Assembly (NCBI GenBank): GCA_937873545.1
Contig: CALMWI010000175.1
Coordinates: 1 to 10,615 of the forward strand
DNA from: an uncultured bacterium
GTDB lineage: Bacteria > UBA4055
Length of the DNA stretch: 10,615 bases
Direction of reading: 5' to 3'
The notes under the pieces are model-generated. The model was not told the origin of the DNA. It did no database searches and was given only the letters and a program-made list of their open reading frames with translations. The translations under genes and the position numbers were made by a program. Below are positions 1 to 7,055 of the stretch, piece after piece (the first letter of the stretch is position 1; the number at the start of each line of letters is the position of its first letter).

Positions 1-236
1 TTGCTCTGATATTCAGATGGCACTGGTTCAACACAAGATGGTGGCTTATATTAATACTTGCCGTGGTCGGTTTAAAATCATTATACACCCAGATGAACGA
101 CCTTGCGGATGAAAAACCTTCAGAGGCAAAACTAGCCAGATATTCGTTTATCGGACTTATAGCACTTCTTGTTATCAGAGATATTTACATAACTGTTGAG
201 CTGGCCGATCTCTTAAGTTTAATTTCTTTAAGATAA
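1..236 (+). CDS. C-terminal end of a multi-pass membrane protein (partial; possibly UbiA-like)
   Basis: An open frame enters from the left edge (codons in frame from base 3) and stops at TAA 234-236, giving about 77 residues. Two hydrophobic segments are visible: one near LILILAVVGL after a Trp-rich stretch (FRWHWFNTRWW), and one near FIGLIALLVI. They are joined by a polar loop (NDLADEKPSEAKLAR). The stop codon directly abuts the ATG of the next gene (TAAATG), so the two are probably translationally coupled and in the same operon. The pattern of a polar loop with DEKPSEA, then a short Arg-containing stretch and a last helix, loosely resembles the C-terminus of UbiA-type prenyltransferases. 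No catalytic motif falls inside the window, so this is only a guess. It is not a soluble PTS EIIA or EIIB, which would be the expected neighbour of EIIC. Confidence 0.7.
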   Translation, partial: ALIFRWHWFNTRWWLILILAVVGLKSLYTQMNDLADEKPSEAKLARYSFIGLIALLVIRDIYITVELADLLSLISLR

Positions 237-827
237 ATGCTGCTTATCTCTTTAATATCCGCACTGGTTCTTCTCGAAAGCAGAGAGATCTTTCAGGGTC
301 TGCTTTCACAGCCGTTTGTTACCGCGCTTTTTTTAGTCTGGGCAGGTTATGATCAGAATTTTGTTCTCGCTGCGGCTACTGTCACGCATCTGATATATTT
401 GAACAGGACTCCGTCCGGCACAACTACCTTCCCGGAATACCCTTTCGGATATTTTGTTACAGCTTCAGTAATCCTGCCGGGTGAACAGAATGCTATTACC
501 TTTATATTGTCGATCGCACTGATCATGCTTATTTCAGAATTTACTGCGCGTTTTATGAGTTTTAAACGCAGATATTTTGAAAAATACCGTGACAGATTTT
601 TATTTTACAAAGGTGTTCCGAACCTGACTGAAGGAGTTTTTTTTACCTTTATCATTTTTTTTATTTATTCTTTGACCGTTGCGGCGGTTTTAAACTTTAT
701 AAGCCCGGCAATCAGGAATACTGCTTTAAATGAAATTCCCGTACCACATTCTCAGCCAATAATCATTTTTCTCTGCATAGTCCCGGCGCTCTTCTATATT
801 TATAAAAATTTTAGAATTAAAAAATGA
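237..827 (+). CDS. Mannose-family PTS EIIC-like membrane component (short form)
   Basis: This 196-residue, strongly hydrophobic protein resembles the EIIC (ManY-type) subunit, the sugar-translocating membrane part of mannose-family phosphotransferase systems. The N-terminal part follows the family layout: a first helix ending in LLESREIFQGLLSQPFV, comparable to the LDxxQxxRPL stretch of ManY. Then come a helix around residues 27-50, a Pro/Gly-rich loop (TPSGTTTFPEYPFG, 58-71), and further helices at about 86-101, 133-155 and 173-189. A basic loop (FKRRYFEKYRDR, 109-120) should be cytoplasmic. Classical EIIC proteins are about 250-265 residues, so this one is clearly reduced. The start is taken at the ATG abutting the upstream stop because it gives the usual first helix; no good Shine-Dalgarno site is present, which suggests coupling. 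The stop overlaps the next start by four bases (ATGA). The EIID-like partner, HPr and EI follow, which strongly supports the PTS call. The substrate cannot be predicted. Confidence 0.75.
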   Translation: MLLISLISALVLLESREIFQGLLSQPFVTALFLVWAGYDQNFVLAAATVTHLIYLNRTPSGTTTFPEYPFGYFVTASVILPGEQNAITFILSIALIMLISEFTARFMSFKRRYFEKYRDRFLFYKGVPNLTEGVFFTFIIFFIYSLTVAAVLNFISPAIRNTALNEIPVPHSQPIIIFLCIVPALFYIYKNFRIKK

Positions 828-1417
828 AAGAACTCAGAACATATACGGTACTCTCTCTGACTATAAGAACATTCTTCATAAGGATATTTTATAATTACTT
901 AAATCTTTTCGGCGAAGGATTGTGTTTCTGCCTTTTCCCAGCTTTAGGTAAAGATAGATCTGAATTTATTCGAAAACATCTTAAGTTCTTTAACACTAAT
1001 GAATACCTTTCAGGATTCGCTTTAGGCATTATTCTTAACCGGGAACTCAACAATAACGATGAAAGTACAGAAAAGACCAAGGAAATTCTCTCATCTGTTA
1101 TAGGATCTGTAGGCGACAGGCTAGTTTATAAACTTATACTCCCTGTAATTATACTTACAGCGCTAAATAAATATGTAATTTCCGGATTTTCTATCGACTC
1201 CTGCTCGGTGATCCTAATAATTTCAGAAATTCTATTATTTAATATTTTCAATTTTTCAATCCGTTTTTACGGGATCCGATCAGGATATGAAAAAGGAATT
1301 GAAGCTATAAAGATCTTCAAAACCGGTACTTATAGAAGGATAGTGTATTTATTAACACTGTTCAGAAATCTTCTTGTTCTTTCTCTGTTATTAAATCTTT
1401 TTCTATTAAACATTTAG
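824..1417 (+). CDS. Mannose-family PTS EIID-like membrane component (short form)
   Basis: This 197-residue protein matches the EIID (ManZ-type) subunit that pairs with EIIC in mannose-family permeases. Family landmarks are easy to see. RKHLKFFNTNEYLSGFALG (residues 50-68) corresponds to RRHLEFFNTxP in ManZ. IGSVGDRL (93-100) corresponds to the AGxGDxxF turn. RFYGIRSGYEKGIEAI (147-162) corresponds to RYYGxxYGYxKGIDIV. Helices lie at about 103-119, 127-146 and 174-196. Compared with ManZ (about 285 residues) it lacks most of the N-terminal leader and the C-terminal tail, so it is a compact version with the core motifs intact. It starts inside the stop codon of the EIIC-like gene (ATGA overlap), indicating tight coupling. 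A run of nine T follows the stop without a hairpin, then HPr 60 nt later. Whether it transports sugar or has only a regulatory role cannot be told from sequence. Confidence 0.8.
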   Translation: MKELRTYTVLSLTIRTFFIRIFYNYLNLFGEGLCFCLFPALGKDRSEFIRKHLKFFNTNEYLSGFALGIILNRELNNNDESTEKTKEILSSVIGSVGDRLVYKLILPVIILTALNKYVISGFSIDSCSVILIISEILLFNIFNFSIRFYGIRSGYEKGIEAIKIFKTGTYRRIVYLLTLFRNLLVLSLLLNLFLLNI

Positions 1418-1477
1418 TTGTTTTTTTTTAAATCACAGGTTAAATTGTAAACAGATATTATTACTCGGAACAGTTAA

Positions 1478-1744
1478 ATGATCGTTGAGAAAGTAAAGAT
1501 AATCAATTCGCTCGGGCTTCATGCTCGACCTGCCGCCCAGCTTGTAAAAATAACGACGAGATGCGACTGTGATGTATTTATTTCAAAAGATGAAATGGAA
1601 GTAAACGCAAAGTCCATAATGGGTGTTATGATGCTTGCCGCTGAGGTTAATTCCGAAATAATAATAAAATGTACCGGTCCCGATGAAAATCTATGCATGA
1701 ATGAGTTAAAAGAGCTGGTCAAAAATAAATTCTATGAAGAATAA
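1478..1744 (+). CDS. ptsH: HPr phosphocarrier protein of the PTS
   Basis: HPr is the small cytoplasmic carrier that takes phosphate from Enzyme I on a histidine and hands it to EIIA proteins. The 88-residue product has the usual length. The active-site motif GLHARPA puts the phosphorylated His at residue 15 and the conserved Arg at 17. The regulatory motif NAKSIMGVMML gives Ser46 followed by Ile47-Met48-Gly49, the sequence recognised by HPr kinase/phosphorylase in organisms that have it. This implies that an hprK gene exists elsewhere in the genome (inference). ptsI begins six bases after the stop, so the two are co-transcribed. The upstream gap of 60 nt is AT-rich, with only a weak ribosome-binding match (CGGAA about 7 nt before ATG). 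Translation from the ATG at 1478 gives the canonical N-terminus. Function is certain at the family level. Confidence 0.97.
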   Translation: MIVEKVKIINSLGLHARPAAQLVKITTRCDCDVFISKDEMEVNAKSIMGVMMLAAEVNSEIIIKCTGPDENLCMNELKELVKNKFYEE

Positions 1745-1750
1745 TATCAG

Positions 1751-3517
1751 ATGAATAAAAAGGTTAAAGAAAAAGTATTGAAAGGAGTAGCTGCGTCACC
1801 CGGAATAGCGATAGGTACGCCGTTCAACTATGTGCACGAAACTTTAAATGTATCAAGAGAAACGATATCTGATCATGAGATTGAGGCTGAAATAATTAAA
1901 TACAAAGCGGCTTTAGAAAAAACTAAAACCGATATTGTTGAAGACAAAAAAAACGCAGCGAAGAGGGGCGGGCAGGAAGCAGCTAAAATTTTTGACGCAC
2001 ACCTCCTTATAATTGACGATCAGGTTCTAATAGATGAGGCTGTTTATTTTATTTCTTCTCACAATGTTCAGGCTTCTTACGCTGTAAGCAAGATCATGAA
2101 AGATTACCAGATGGCGTTTGAAAAACTTCAGAATCAATATTTTTCACAAAGAGCTTTCGATATAGAAGATGTCTGCAGAAGAATAATAAAAAATATGTCT
2201 TCAGAACTTGACCATGTTGACCTGTCAACTGTACTTAAGGGAAAACAAATAGTAATTTCGAACAATATTTTCCCGTCGGACACTCTTAATTTCAACAAAG
2301 ATCTTATACTTGGCATTGTTACGGAATCCGGCGGTAGCACCAGTCACGCCGCTATTCTGTCAAAGTCACTTGAAGTTCCGGCTGTTGTAGGCGTAACGGG
2401 GATAACAAAATATATGAATAAGATATCTCTTATGATCGTTGACGGATTTACGGGAAAGATCATTATCAATCCCAAACCTTCGACTTTTGAAACCTACAAG
2501 ATAAGGCAGCACGAGGAGCAGAAACAGGTGGAAGAGGATCTTAAGTATTCTAAAATGCCTTCAGTGACTCTGGATAACCAAGCAATCAAGATCCTGAGCA
2601 ATATTCAATCAACTCTCGAGATCGACAGCGTTATCAAATGGAACAGCGACGGAGTAGGTTTGTTCAGAACCGAGTTCCTATTCGAAAGCAGCCTGTCTAT
2701 CCTCTCTGAAGACGATCAGTTCAAGATTTATGACGAGGTTTCTGAAAAACTCTACCCCAGAGATGTAACTATCCGTCTTCTCGATATCGGCGGCGATAAG
2801 CTTAATGACAAAATGTCAATAAAGGAAGACAACCCTTTTATGGGTGTAAGAGGAATGAGACTCCTTTTTGACCATCCGGATCTTTTGAGAGCGCATCTTA
2901 GAGCCATACTGAGAGCTTCGGCAAGGAACAACATTTCAATAATCATACCTTTTGTCGCAAATTTAACTGAGATCACAAAAACAAAAATGCTGATCGAGAG
3001 AACGAAAAAAGAACTTGCTTCAGAAGGGTATCCTTTTAACGATAAGATCAAAATAGGAATAATGATCGAAATACCTTCTATCGTTATGATATCGGAAGCC
3101 GTAGCTGAAAAAGTCGATTTTTTCAGTATAGGCACAAATGATCTTACTCAATATCTACTGGCTGCTGACAGGGGCAACGAAAGGGTCAGCAATATCTATG
3201 ACTCATTCCATCCTGCTGTAATTAAAATGCTGGACATCACAATAAGATCCGCCAAAAAGAAAAATATAGATGTCGGGCTATGCGGGCAGATGGCCGGTTA
3301 CCCGATCGCGATACCTCTTCTTATCGGTCTGGGTTTAAGAGAATTGAGCGTCACTCCTTTTCTTGTGCCTGTCGTCAAAAAGATAATCCGGAGGCTGGAT
3401 TCAAAAAAATGCAGGATCCTTGCGGATAACTGCCTGAAAGTAAGCACTTCGAGATCGGTATCGTCACTTCTGTCGGATTTCTTTGAAAAAAATATAGGCG
3501 AAAATCCTCTTCAATAA
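1751..3517 (+). CDS. ptsI: PTS Enzyme I (phosphoenolpyruvate-protein phosphotransferase)
   Basis: Enzyme I takes phosphate from phosphoenolpyruvate and passes it to HPr, the first step of the PTS relay, in the cytoplasm. The 588 residues are slightly longer than the usual 570-575 because of a lysine-rich N-terminal extension (MNKKVKEKV) before the canonical KGVAASPGIAIG. The phosphorylated His is residue 199 in GGSTSHAAIL. The C-terminal PEP-binding barrel shows GVGLFRTEFLF (Arg306), GVRGMRL (Arg367 and Arg370), GTNDLTQY (461-468) and DRGNER. The proton-donor Cys is residue 511 in GLCGQMAG. All key residues are present, so the enzyme should be active. It follows ptsH by six bases with no clear ribosome-binding site of its own, implying coupling. 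Its stop codon sits in the A-rich arm of the terminator shared with lpd. Confidence 0.97.
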   Translation: MNKKVKEKVLKGVAASPGIAIGTPFNYVHETLNVSRETISDHEIEAEIIKYKAALEKTKTDIVEDKKNAAKRGGQEAAKIFDAHLLIIDDQVLIDEAVYFISSHNVQASYAVSKIMKDYQMAFEKLQNQYFSQRAFDIEDVCRRIIKNMSSELDHVDLSTVLKGKQIVISNNIFPSDTLNFNKDLILGIVTESGGSTSHAAILSKSLEVPAVVGVTGITKYMNKISLMIVDGFTGKIIINPKPSTFETYKIRQHEEQKQVEEDLKYSKMPSVTLDNQAIKILSNIQSTLEIDSVIKWNSDGVGLFRTEFLFESSLSILSEDDQFKIYDEVSEKLYPRDVTIRLLDIGGDKLNDKMSIKEDNPFMGVRGMRLLFDHPDLLRAHLRAILRASARNNISIIIPFVANLTEITKTKMLIERTKKELASEGYPFNDKIKIGIMIEIPSIVMISEAVAEKVDFFSIGTNDLTQYLLAADRGNERVSNIYDSFHPAVIKMLDITIRSAKKKNIDVGLCGQMAGYPIAIPLLIGLGLRELSVTPFLVPVVKKIIRRLDSKKCRILADNCLKVSTSRSVSSLLSDFFEKNIGENPLQ

Positions 3518-3545
3518 AAAAAGCGGGTCACTCCCGCTTTTTTTT
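3516..3545. terminator. Bidirectional intrinsic terminator between ptsI and lpd
   Basis: A GC stem GCGGG (3523-3527) pairs with CCCGC (3533-3537) around a five-base loop. It is flanked by seven A on the left and eight T on the right, which can extend the stem. Read rightward it ends in a U-tract for ptsI; read leftward it ends in a U-tract for lpd. The ptsI stop (3515-3517) and the lpd stop (3544-3546 on the minus strand) both lie in its flanking tracts. Confidence 0.92.
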
Positions 3546-4917
3546 ATACACTGTGTATTGACATTTTAAAAATTCCTTCTGCAGCCTCCAGTACACATTC
3601 ACTCAGTGTCGGATGTGAATGCACCGCATTTATGAGCTTATGAAGAGACATCTTGTTTTCCTTTATTATCACAAGCTCCTGAAGAAGGTCTGATGCGTGC
3701 GGACCTATTATGTGAGCTCCGAGCACCTGTTCTCCTGTAATGTCAGTAAGTATCTTTACGAATCCGTCGGTCTCTCCCATACCTTTCGCCTTTCCGCTTG
3801 CAGCGAAAGAAAATCTGCTTACTCTGAATTCAGTATTACTTGCTTTAAGATCCTGCTCTCTGCTTCCGAAGGACGCTATCTCAGGTGTTGTAAAAATAGC
3901 GGACGGTATCGAGCTGTAATCAAGTTCCTTTTTAATTCCGGCTATATGTGATACCGCAGTAATTCCCTGCGCAGAAGCAACATGTGCCAGCATCATTTTG
4001 CCTGTAATATCTCCGATTGCATATACATTCGGTATGTTTGTCTGCATATATTCATTAATCTTTATAAATCTTCCGTTTTCGAGCTCCAAACCAAGCCTGT
4101 CAATTCCATTTCCCTTTATATTTACCGACCTGCCCCCTGCCGCAAGAATTTTAGTAAATACTTCTTCTGTTCCGTCGCTGAATTTTACACGGATCTCTTC
4201 ATCTTTCAGAATTGTCACTTCTTCAACTTTTGTTTTTAATTTAAATTCAATACCTTTTTTCTTGAACGCTGTCTGTAAAGTTCTTGAAACCTGATTATCC
4301 TCTGTAGGAATCAGATAATCAAGCATTTCCACAATCGTTATTTTTGTTCCGAGCTCGTTAAATATTCCCGAGAATTCACATCCGACAACTCCGCCGCCTA
4401 TTACAAGCATTTTTTCCGGAACTTCCTCCAATGAAAGTGCATCATTACTGGTAAGTACATTTTTGTGATCAATATTGAAACACGGTATATTCAAAGGTTC
4501 TGATCCTGTAGCAAGAATAATATTCTCTGCGGTTATCTTTCTGCCTGAAACAGTTGTGATCTCATTTGCCCCTGTAACAGAGCCGGATTCTCTTACTATT
4601 TCTATTTTCCTCAGTTTGAAAAGCTTGTCCAGACCCTGAACGAGACTCTCCACGATCTCCTGTTTCCTGTGCATGATTTTCTTAAGATCGAACCTTATAT
4701 TATCCACACTGATCCCGAACTCGTCGCTTTTTTTAATTTTATCAAGTACATCAGTACACGATAGGATCGCTTTTGTGGGTATGCATCCCCAGTTTAAACA
4801 TGTGCCGCCGAGTTTATCTTTCTCGATTATTATAACACTCAATCCGAGCTGAGAAGCCCTTATCGCGGCTGTATAACCTCCGGGACCTCCGCCTAATACC
4901 GCAACTTTATAATCCAT
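3544..4917 (-). CDS. lpdA: Dihydrolipoyl dehydrogenase (E3)
   Basis: This FAD-dependent flavoenzyme reoxidises dihydrolipoyl groups of 2-oxoacid dehydrogenase complexes or of the glycine cleavage H-protein, passing electrons to NAD+. The 457-residue length is typical. In order: the FAD-binding Rossmann motif GGGPGG (9-14); the redox-active disulfide in GGTCLNWGCIPTK (Cys40, Cys45); the ATG motif at LATGSEP (135-141); the NAD-binding GGGVVGCEFSG (174-184); the second FAD motif YAIGDI (299-304); and the C-terminal catalytic pair His435 and Glu440 in HSHPTLSE. The CxxxxC spacing and the HPT..E pair separate it from mercuric and glutathione reductases. A good Shine-Dalgarno (AAGGAG, 4922-4927) precedes the ATG. 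No E1/E2 or glycine-cleavage genes are adjacent, so the partner complex is unknown. It lies only 17 nt behind the terminator of the upstream OmpA-like gene. Confidence 0.96.
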   Translation of the reverse strand: MDYKVAVLGGGPGGYTAAIRASQLGLSVIIIEKDKLGGTCLNWGCIPTKAILSCTDVLDKIKKSDEFGISVDNIRFDLKKIMHRKQEIVESLVQGLDKLFKLRKIEIVRESGSVTGANEITTVSGRKITAENIILATGSEPLNIPCFNIDHKNVLTSNDALSLEEVPEKMLVIGGGVVGCEFSGIFNELGTKITIVEMLDYLIPTEDNQVSRTLQTAFKKKGIEFKLKTKVEEVTILKDEEIRVKFSDGTEEVFTKILAAGGRSVNIKGNGIDRLGLELENGRFIKINEYMQTNIPNVYAIGDITGKMMLAHVASAQGITAVSHIAGIKKELDYSSIPSAIFTTPEIASFGSREQDLKASNTEFRVSRFSFAASGKAKGMGETDGFVKILTDITGEQVLGAHIIGPHASDLLQELVIIKENKMSLHKLINAVHSHPTLSECVLEAAEGIFKMSIHSV

Positions 4918-4934
4918 AATACTCCTTTTTCAAT

Positions 4935-4966
4935 AAAAAAAGGCTACGGAAAACCGTAGCCTTTTT
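4935..4966 (-). terminator. Intrinsic terminator after the OmpA-like gene
   Basis: An eight-base GC-rich stem, GGCTACGG (4942-4949) with CCGTAGCC (4954-4961), closes an AAAA loop (UUUU in the leftward transcript). On the minus strand it is followed by seven U (4941-4935). Five T at 4962-4966 can pair with the A-tract to lengthen the stem. It lies 18 nt past the stop of the OmpA-like gene and directly upstream of lpd, so it separates the two or attenuates read-through into lpd. Confidence 0.92.
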
Positions 4967-4984
4967 CTTGTTCTATCGTTGAAA

Positions 4985-6424
4985 TTACTTTACTCTGAAT
5001 TCGATTCTTCTGTTCTTAGCTCTGCCTTCTTCAGTTTTATTATCCGCAACAGGCTTTTCTTCTCCGAAACCTTTTGCATTCAGCTGGTCTTTCGGAATTC
5101 CGAGATTGCTTATCAGATAATTCATAACTGTTTCGCAACGTTTCTGTGAAAGGTTTTTATTGTAAGCTGCAGAACCCTGGCTGTCAGTATGACCCTCGAT
5201 CTGTATCTTGATGCCCGGGTTGTCTGTAAATATAGCTTTTACCTTGTCAAGCGAAGGATAAGAAGACTCAACGAGATCTGCTTTACCAGATTTGAAGTAA
5301 ACATTCTCAAGAGTAATAGTATCGTTTTTCTTAAGAATTATCTTGTCCGGGCAGCCATCTTCGTCTTCGAATCCGTTGAAGGCTTCAGCTTCATTAGGAC
5401 ACTTGTCGGCTGCATCCAGTATGCCGTCTTTATCGTTGTCAGGATCAGGACAGCCTTCTTCGTCCTCGAATCCGTCTTTGTCTTCAGCTTCGTTCGGACA
5501 TTTGTCGATCAGATCATAGATCCCGTCGCCGTCAGTGTCAGGACATCCGTTGTATTCTTTTAGGCCGTACACATTTGGACATTTATCGTCAACATCAAGT
5601 ATCCCGTCTTTATCGTTGTCAGGATCAGGACATCCGTCTTCGTCTTCGAATCCGTCTTTGTCTTCCGCGTCATTAGGACATTTGTCCTTTATGTCTTCAA
5701 TTCCGTCTTTATCATTGTCAAGATCAGGACATCCGTCAATGTCTTCAAATCCGTCTTTATCTTCCGGAACCTCAGGGCATGCGTCTTTCTTATTAGGTAT
5801 GCCGTCCTTGTCCTTGTCCGCGCCTTCTCCCCAGAGAGAGAAATTAAGACCTGCATCAAAAGAAAGATTGTTATGAAGATCTTTACCCGAGCTTTCGAAA
5901 TTATCTATCTCGTTGATAGCAAGTATATGTCGTGCGTCGATTCTGAAAGCGCCCCACTCCAAAAGGAAATACTTGATACCGAATCCGTAATTCAGCAGTG
6001 GATCAATATTGCTGTCCATATGCTGAATATCTATATTGTAAGCACCGCCGCCCAATGCCAGATAGGGATTTACCTGATCTTCGGGGAAAAAATTATAAAG
6101 AGCGTCAAGGTGGAAAGTCCAAAAATCCGCGTCCGTATTTGCCGGAATAAATCTTCCGCCCTGAGTTGTAAATTCTTCGCTGGTTTCTGTGTCAACATGA
6201 CCGCCTGTAGCTTCTATACCCCAATTCTCTGTAATATTATAACCTAGCCTGCCGCCGAAATGAGCTCTGTCATCGAGATTTACATACAGGTTGTCCTGAT
6301 AAAAATATACTCCCATGAACGGAGTAACATCTACCGAACGGACCTTGATCTCAGCACCCGCAGAAGCAATAAATGTCATTATGGCTAATATTGACATTCT
6401 GAAAACTGTACCCCTTATTCCCAT
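4985..6424 (-). CDS. OmpA-family outer-membrane protein with thrombospondin type-3 repeats
   Basis: The product is a 479-residue envelope protein that likely links the outer membrane to peptidoglycan. A signal peptide occupies about residues 1-24 (hydrophobic MSILAIMTFIA, then SAGA before the mature start). Residues about 30-198 look like an eight-stranded beta-barrel, with alternating aromatic strands such as VTPFMGVYFY, WTFHLDALYNFF and LSFDAGLNFSLW. Residues 202-359 hold a run of thrombospondin type-3 repeats (DKDGxxDxxDxCP), acidic modules that bind calcium. Residues 370-479 are the OmpA C-terminal domain: GHTDSQG with Asp414, then NLSQKR with Arg429, which have the same 15-residue spacing as the diaminopimelate-binding Asp/Arg pair in E. 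coli OmpA. The start is supported by a strong AAGGAGG site five bases upstream. A terminator follows the gene. It is a stand-alone gene with no obvious partner nearby. Confidence 0.93.
   Translation of the reverse strand: MGIRGTVFRMSILAIMTFIASAGAEIKVRSVDVTPFMGVYFYQDNLYVNLDDRAHFGGRLGYNITENWGIEATGGHVDTETSEEFTTQGGRFIPANTDADFWTFHLDALYNFFPEDQVNPYLALGGGAYNIDIQHMDSNIDPLLNYGFGIKYFLLEWGAFRIDARHILAINEIDNFESSGKDLHNNLSFDAGLNFSLWGEGADKDKDGIPNKKDACPEVPEDKDGFEDIDGCPDLDNDKDGIEDIKDKCPNDAEDKDGFEDEDGCPDPDNDKDGILDVDDKCPNVYGLKEYNGCPDTDGDGIYDLIDKCPNEAEDKDGFEDEEGCPDPDNDKDGILDAADKCPNEAEAFNGFEDEDGCPDKIILKKNDTITLENVYFKSGKADLVESSYPSLDKVKAIFTDNPGIKIQIEGHTDSQGSAAYNKNLSQKRCETVMNYLISNLGIPKDQLNAKGFGEEKPVADNKTEEGRAKNRRIEFRVK
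5366..5818 (-). repeat. Thrombospondin type-3 repeat-coding array
   Basis: This stretch encodes residues about 203-353 of the OmpA-like protein, built of alternating modules with Asp-rich calcium-binding loops and Cys-Pro ends. The DNA itself is repetitive. The segment around 5419-5484 is nearly identical to 5599-5664, exactly 180 nt away, corresponding to protein residues 315-344 and 255-284. The two copies differ at only a few bases, suggesting recent duplication or gene conversion within the array. Confidence 0.85.
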
Positions 6425-6582
6425 TTAATCCTCCTTCAAATTCCTATTTTAAATTATTTGATTAATATTTAATCCGTAGCAAAAACATACTTTCCAAGCC
6501 TGTTCAAGCTAATTCTTTGAATCACTCTGTAAATATATAAACATATTTTAAAATGAACAAGCATTTTTTTTATATTTTATCA
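6425..6582. other. AT-rich gap between trmL and the OmpA-like gene
   Basis: This 158-bp non-coding stretch is very AT-rich. It must hold the leader and probably the promoter of the leftward OmpA-like gene. The only confident element is the Shine-Dalgarno AAGGAGG (minus strand, 6436-6430), five bases before the ATG at 6424. I could not find a convincing -35/-10 pair, nor a convincing terminator for trmL. A weak AAAATG/CATTTT hairpin at 6550-6567 is too AT-rich to call. Confidence 0.6.
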
Positions 6583-7047
6583 TTAGATCCCATGAATCTG
6601 TCTGAATGCCTCGTACATCATTACCGCAACCGAATTGCATAGATTTATCGATCTTATTTTATCTGACATCGGAATCGTCAGCCCTCTGTTTCTATGAACA
6701 GAATGAAACTCTTCCGGCAGACCGCCTGTCTCTTTGCCGAAAATCAGATAATCACCTTTCTTGAATTCGACTTTATAAAATAATCTTTCCGCTTTTGTTG
6801 ATGCAAAATAGAAATTCACATTTCTGTTCCTGCTGAAAAATTCATCCAGCGAACTATAGATCTCGTAATCCAATTTATCCCAATAATCAAGCCCTGCTCT
6901 TTTAAGCATTTTATCGGTTATCTTAAAACCGAGAGGCTCAATAAGATGAAGTTTTGAATTCAGCCCGACGCACAGCCTTCCGATATTTCCTGTATTATAT
7001 GGGATTTCAGGCTGGTACAACACAATATTTAGAAAGTGATCTTGCAT
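6583..7047 (-). CDS. trmL: tRNA (cytidine/uridine-34 2'-O)-methyltransferase TrmL, SPOUT family
   Basis: TrmL methylates the 2'-oxygen of the wobble nucleotide of certain leucine tRNAs using S-adenosylmethionine. The 154-residue length is typical, and the protein is a single SPOUT (trefoil-knot) domain. Motifs in order: LNIVLYQPEIPYNTGNIGR (6-24) at the N-terminus; LHLIEPLGF (33-41); RAGLDYWD (50-57); the cofactor loop FGKETGGLP (103-111); and IPMSDKIRSINLCNSVAVMMYEAFRQ-type knot residues (125-150). These match TrmL rather than the longer TrmH/RlmB enzymes. The start adds only a few residues before the family-typical LNIVLY. No Shine-Dalgarno is present, and the ATG lies eight bases past the U-tract of the rpmA terminator. 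The gene follows rplU-rpmA in the same direction. Confidence 0.94.
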   Translation of the reverse strand: MQDHFLNIVLYQPEIPYNTGNIGRLCVGLNSKLHLIEPLGFKITDKMLKRAGLDYWDKLDYEIYSSLDEFFSRNRNVNFYFASTKAERLFYKVEFKKGDYLIFGKETGGLPEEFHSVHRNRGLTIPMSDKIRSINLCNSVAVMMYEAFRQIHGI

Positions 7048-7055
7048 TTTTGATC

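Noticed and set aside
1432..1461. Possible internal promoter before ptsH (ATCACA, 18 bp, TATTAT)
   Set aside because: The -35 matches at only four of six positions and the surroundings are AT-rich; not distinguishable from chance.
2752..3135. Hydrophobic 127-codon frame on the minus strand inside ptsI
   Set aside because: Lies wholly antisense to the highly conserved PEP-binding barrel of Enzyme I; no ribosome-binding site or promoter.
3697..4294. Several plus-strand frames antisense to lpd
   Set aside because: Overlapping shadows of a gene with complete catalytic motifs; no independent support.
5229..5250. Minus-strand TTGACA (5250-5245) with TATATT (5234-5229) inside the OmpA-like gene, as a promoter for lpd
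   Set aside because: The boxes are only 10 bp apart, incompatible with a sigma-70 promoter.
5535..5876. Open frame of 113 codons on the plus strand, rich in Ser and Pro with repeats
   Set aside because: It is the antisense reading of the Asp-rich calcium-repeat array; the repeats explain both the openness and the periodic sequence.
6550..6571. AAAATG/CATTTT hairpin followed by T residues, as a terminator
   Set aside because: Only two GC pairs in a six-base stem, and the T-tract points rightward where no gene needs it; too weak to call.
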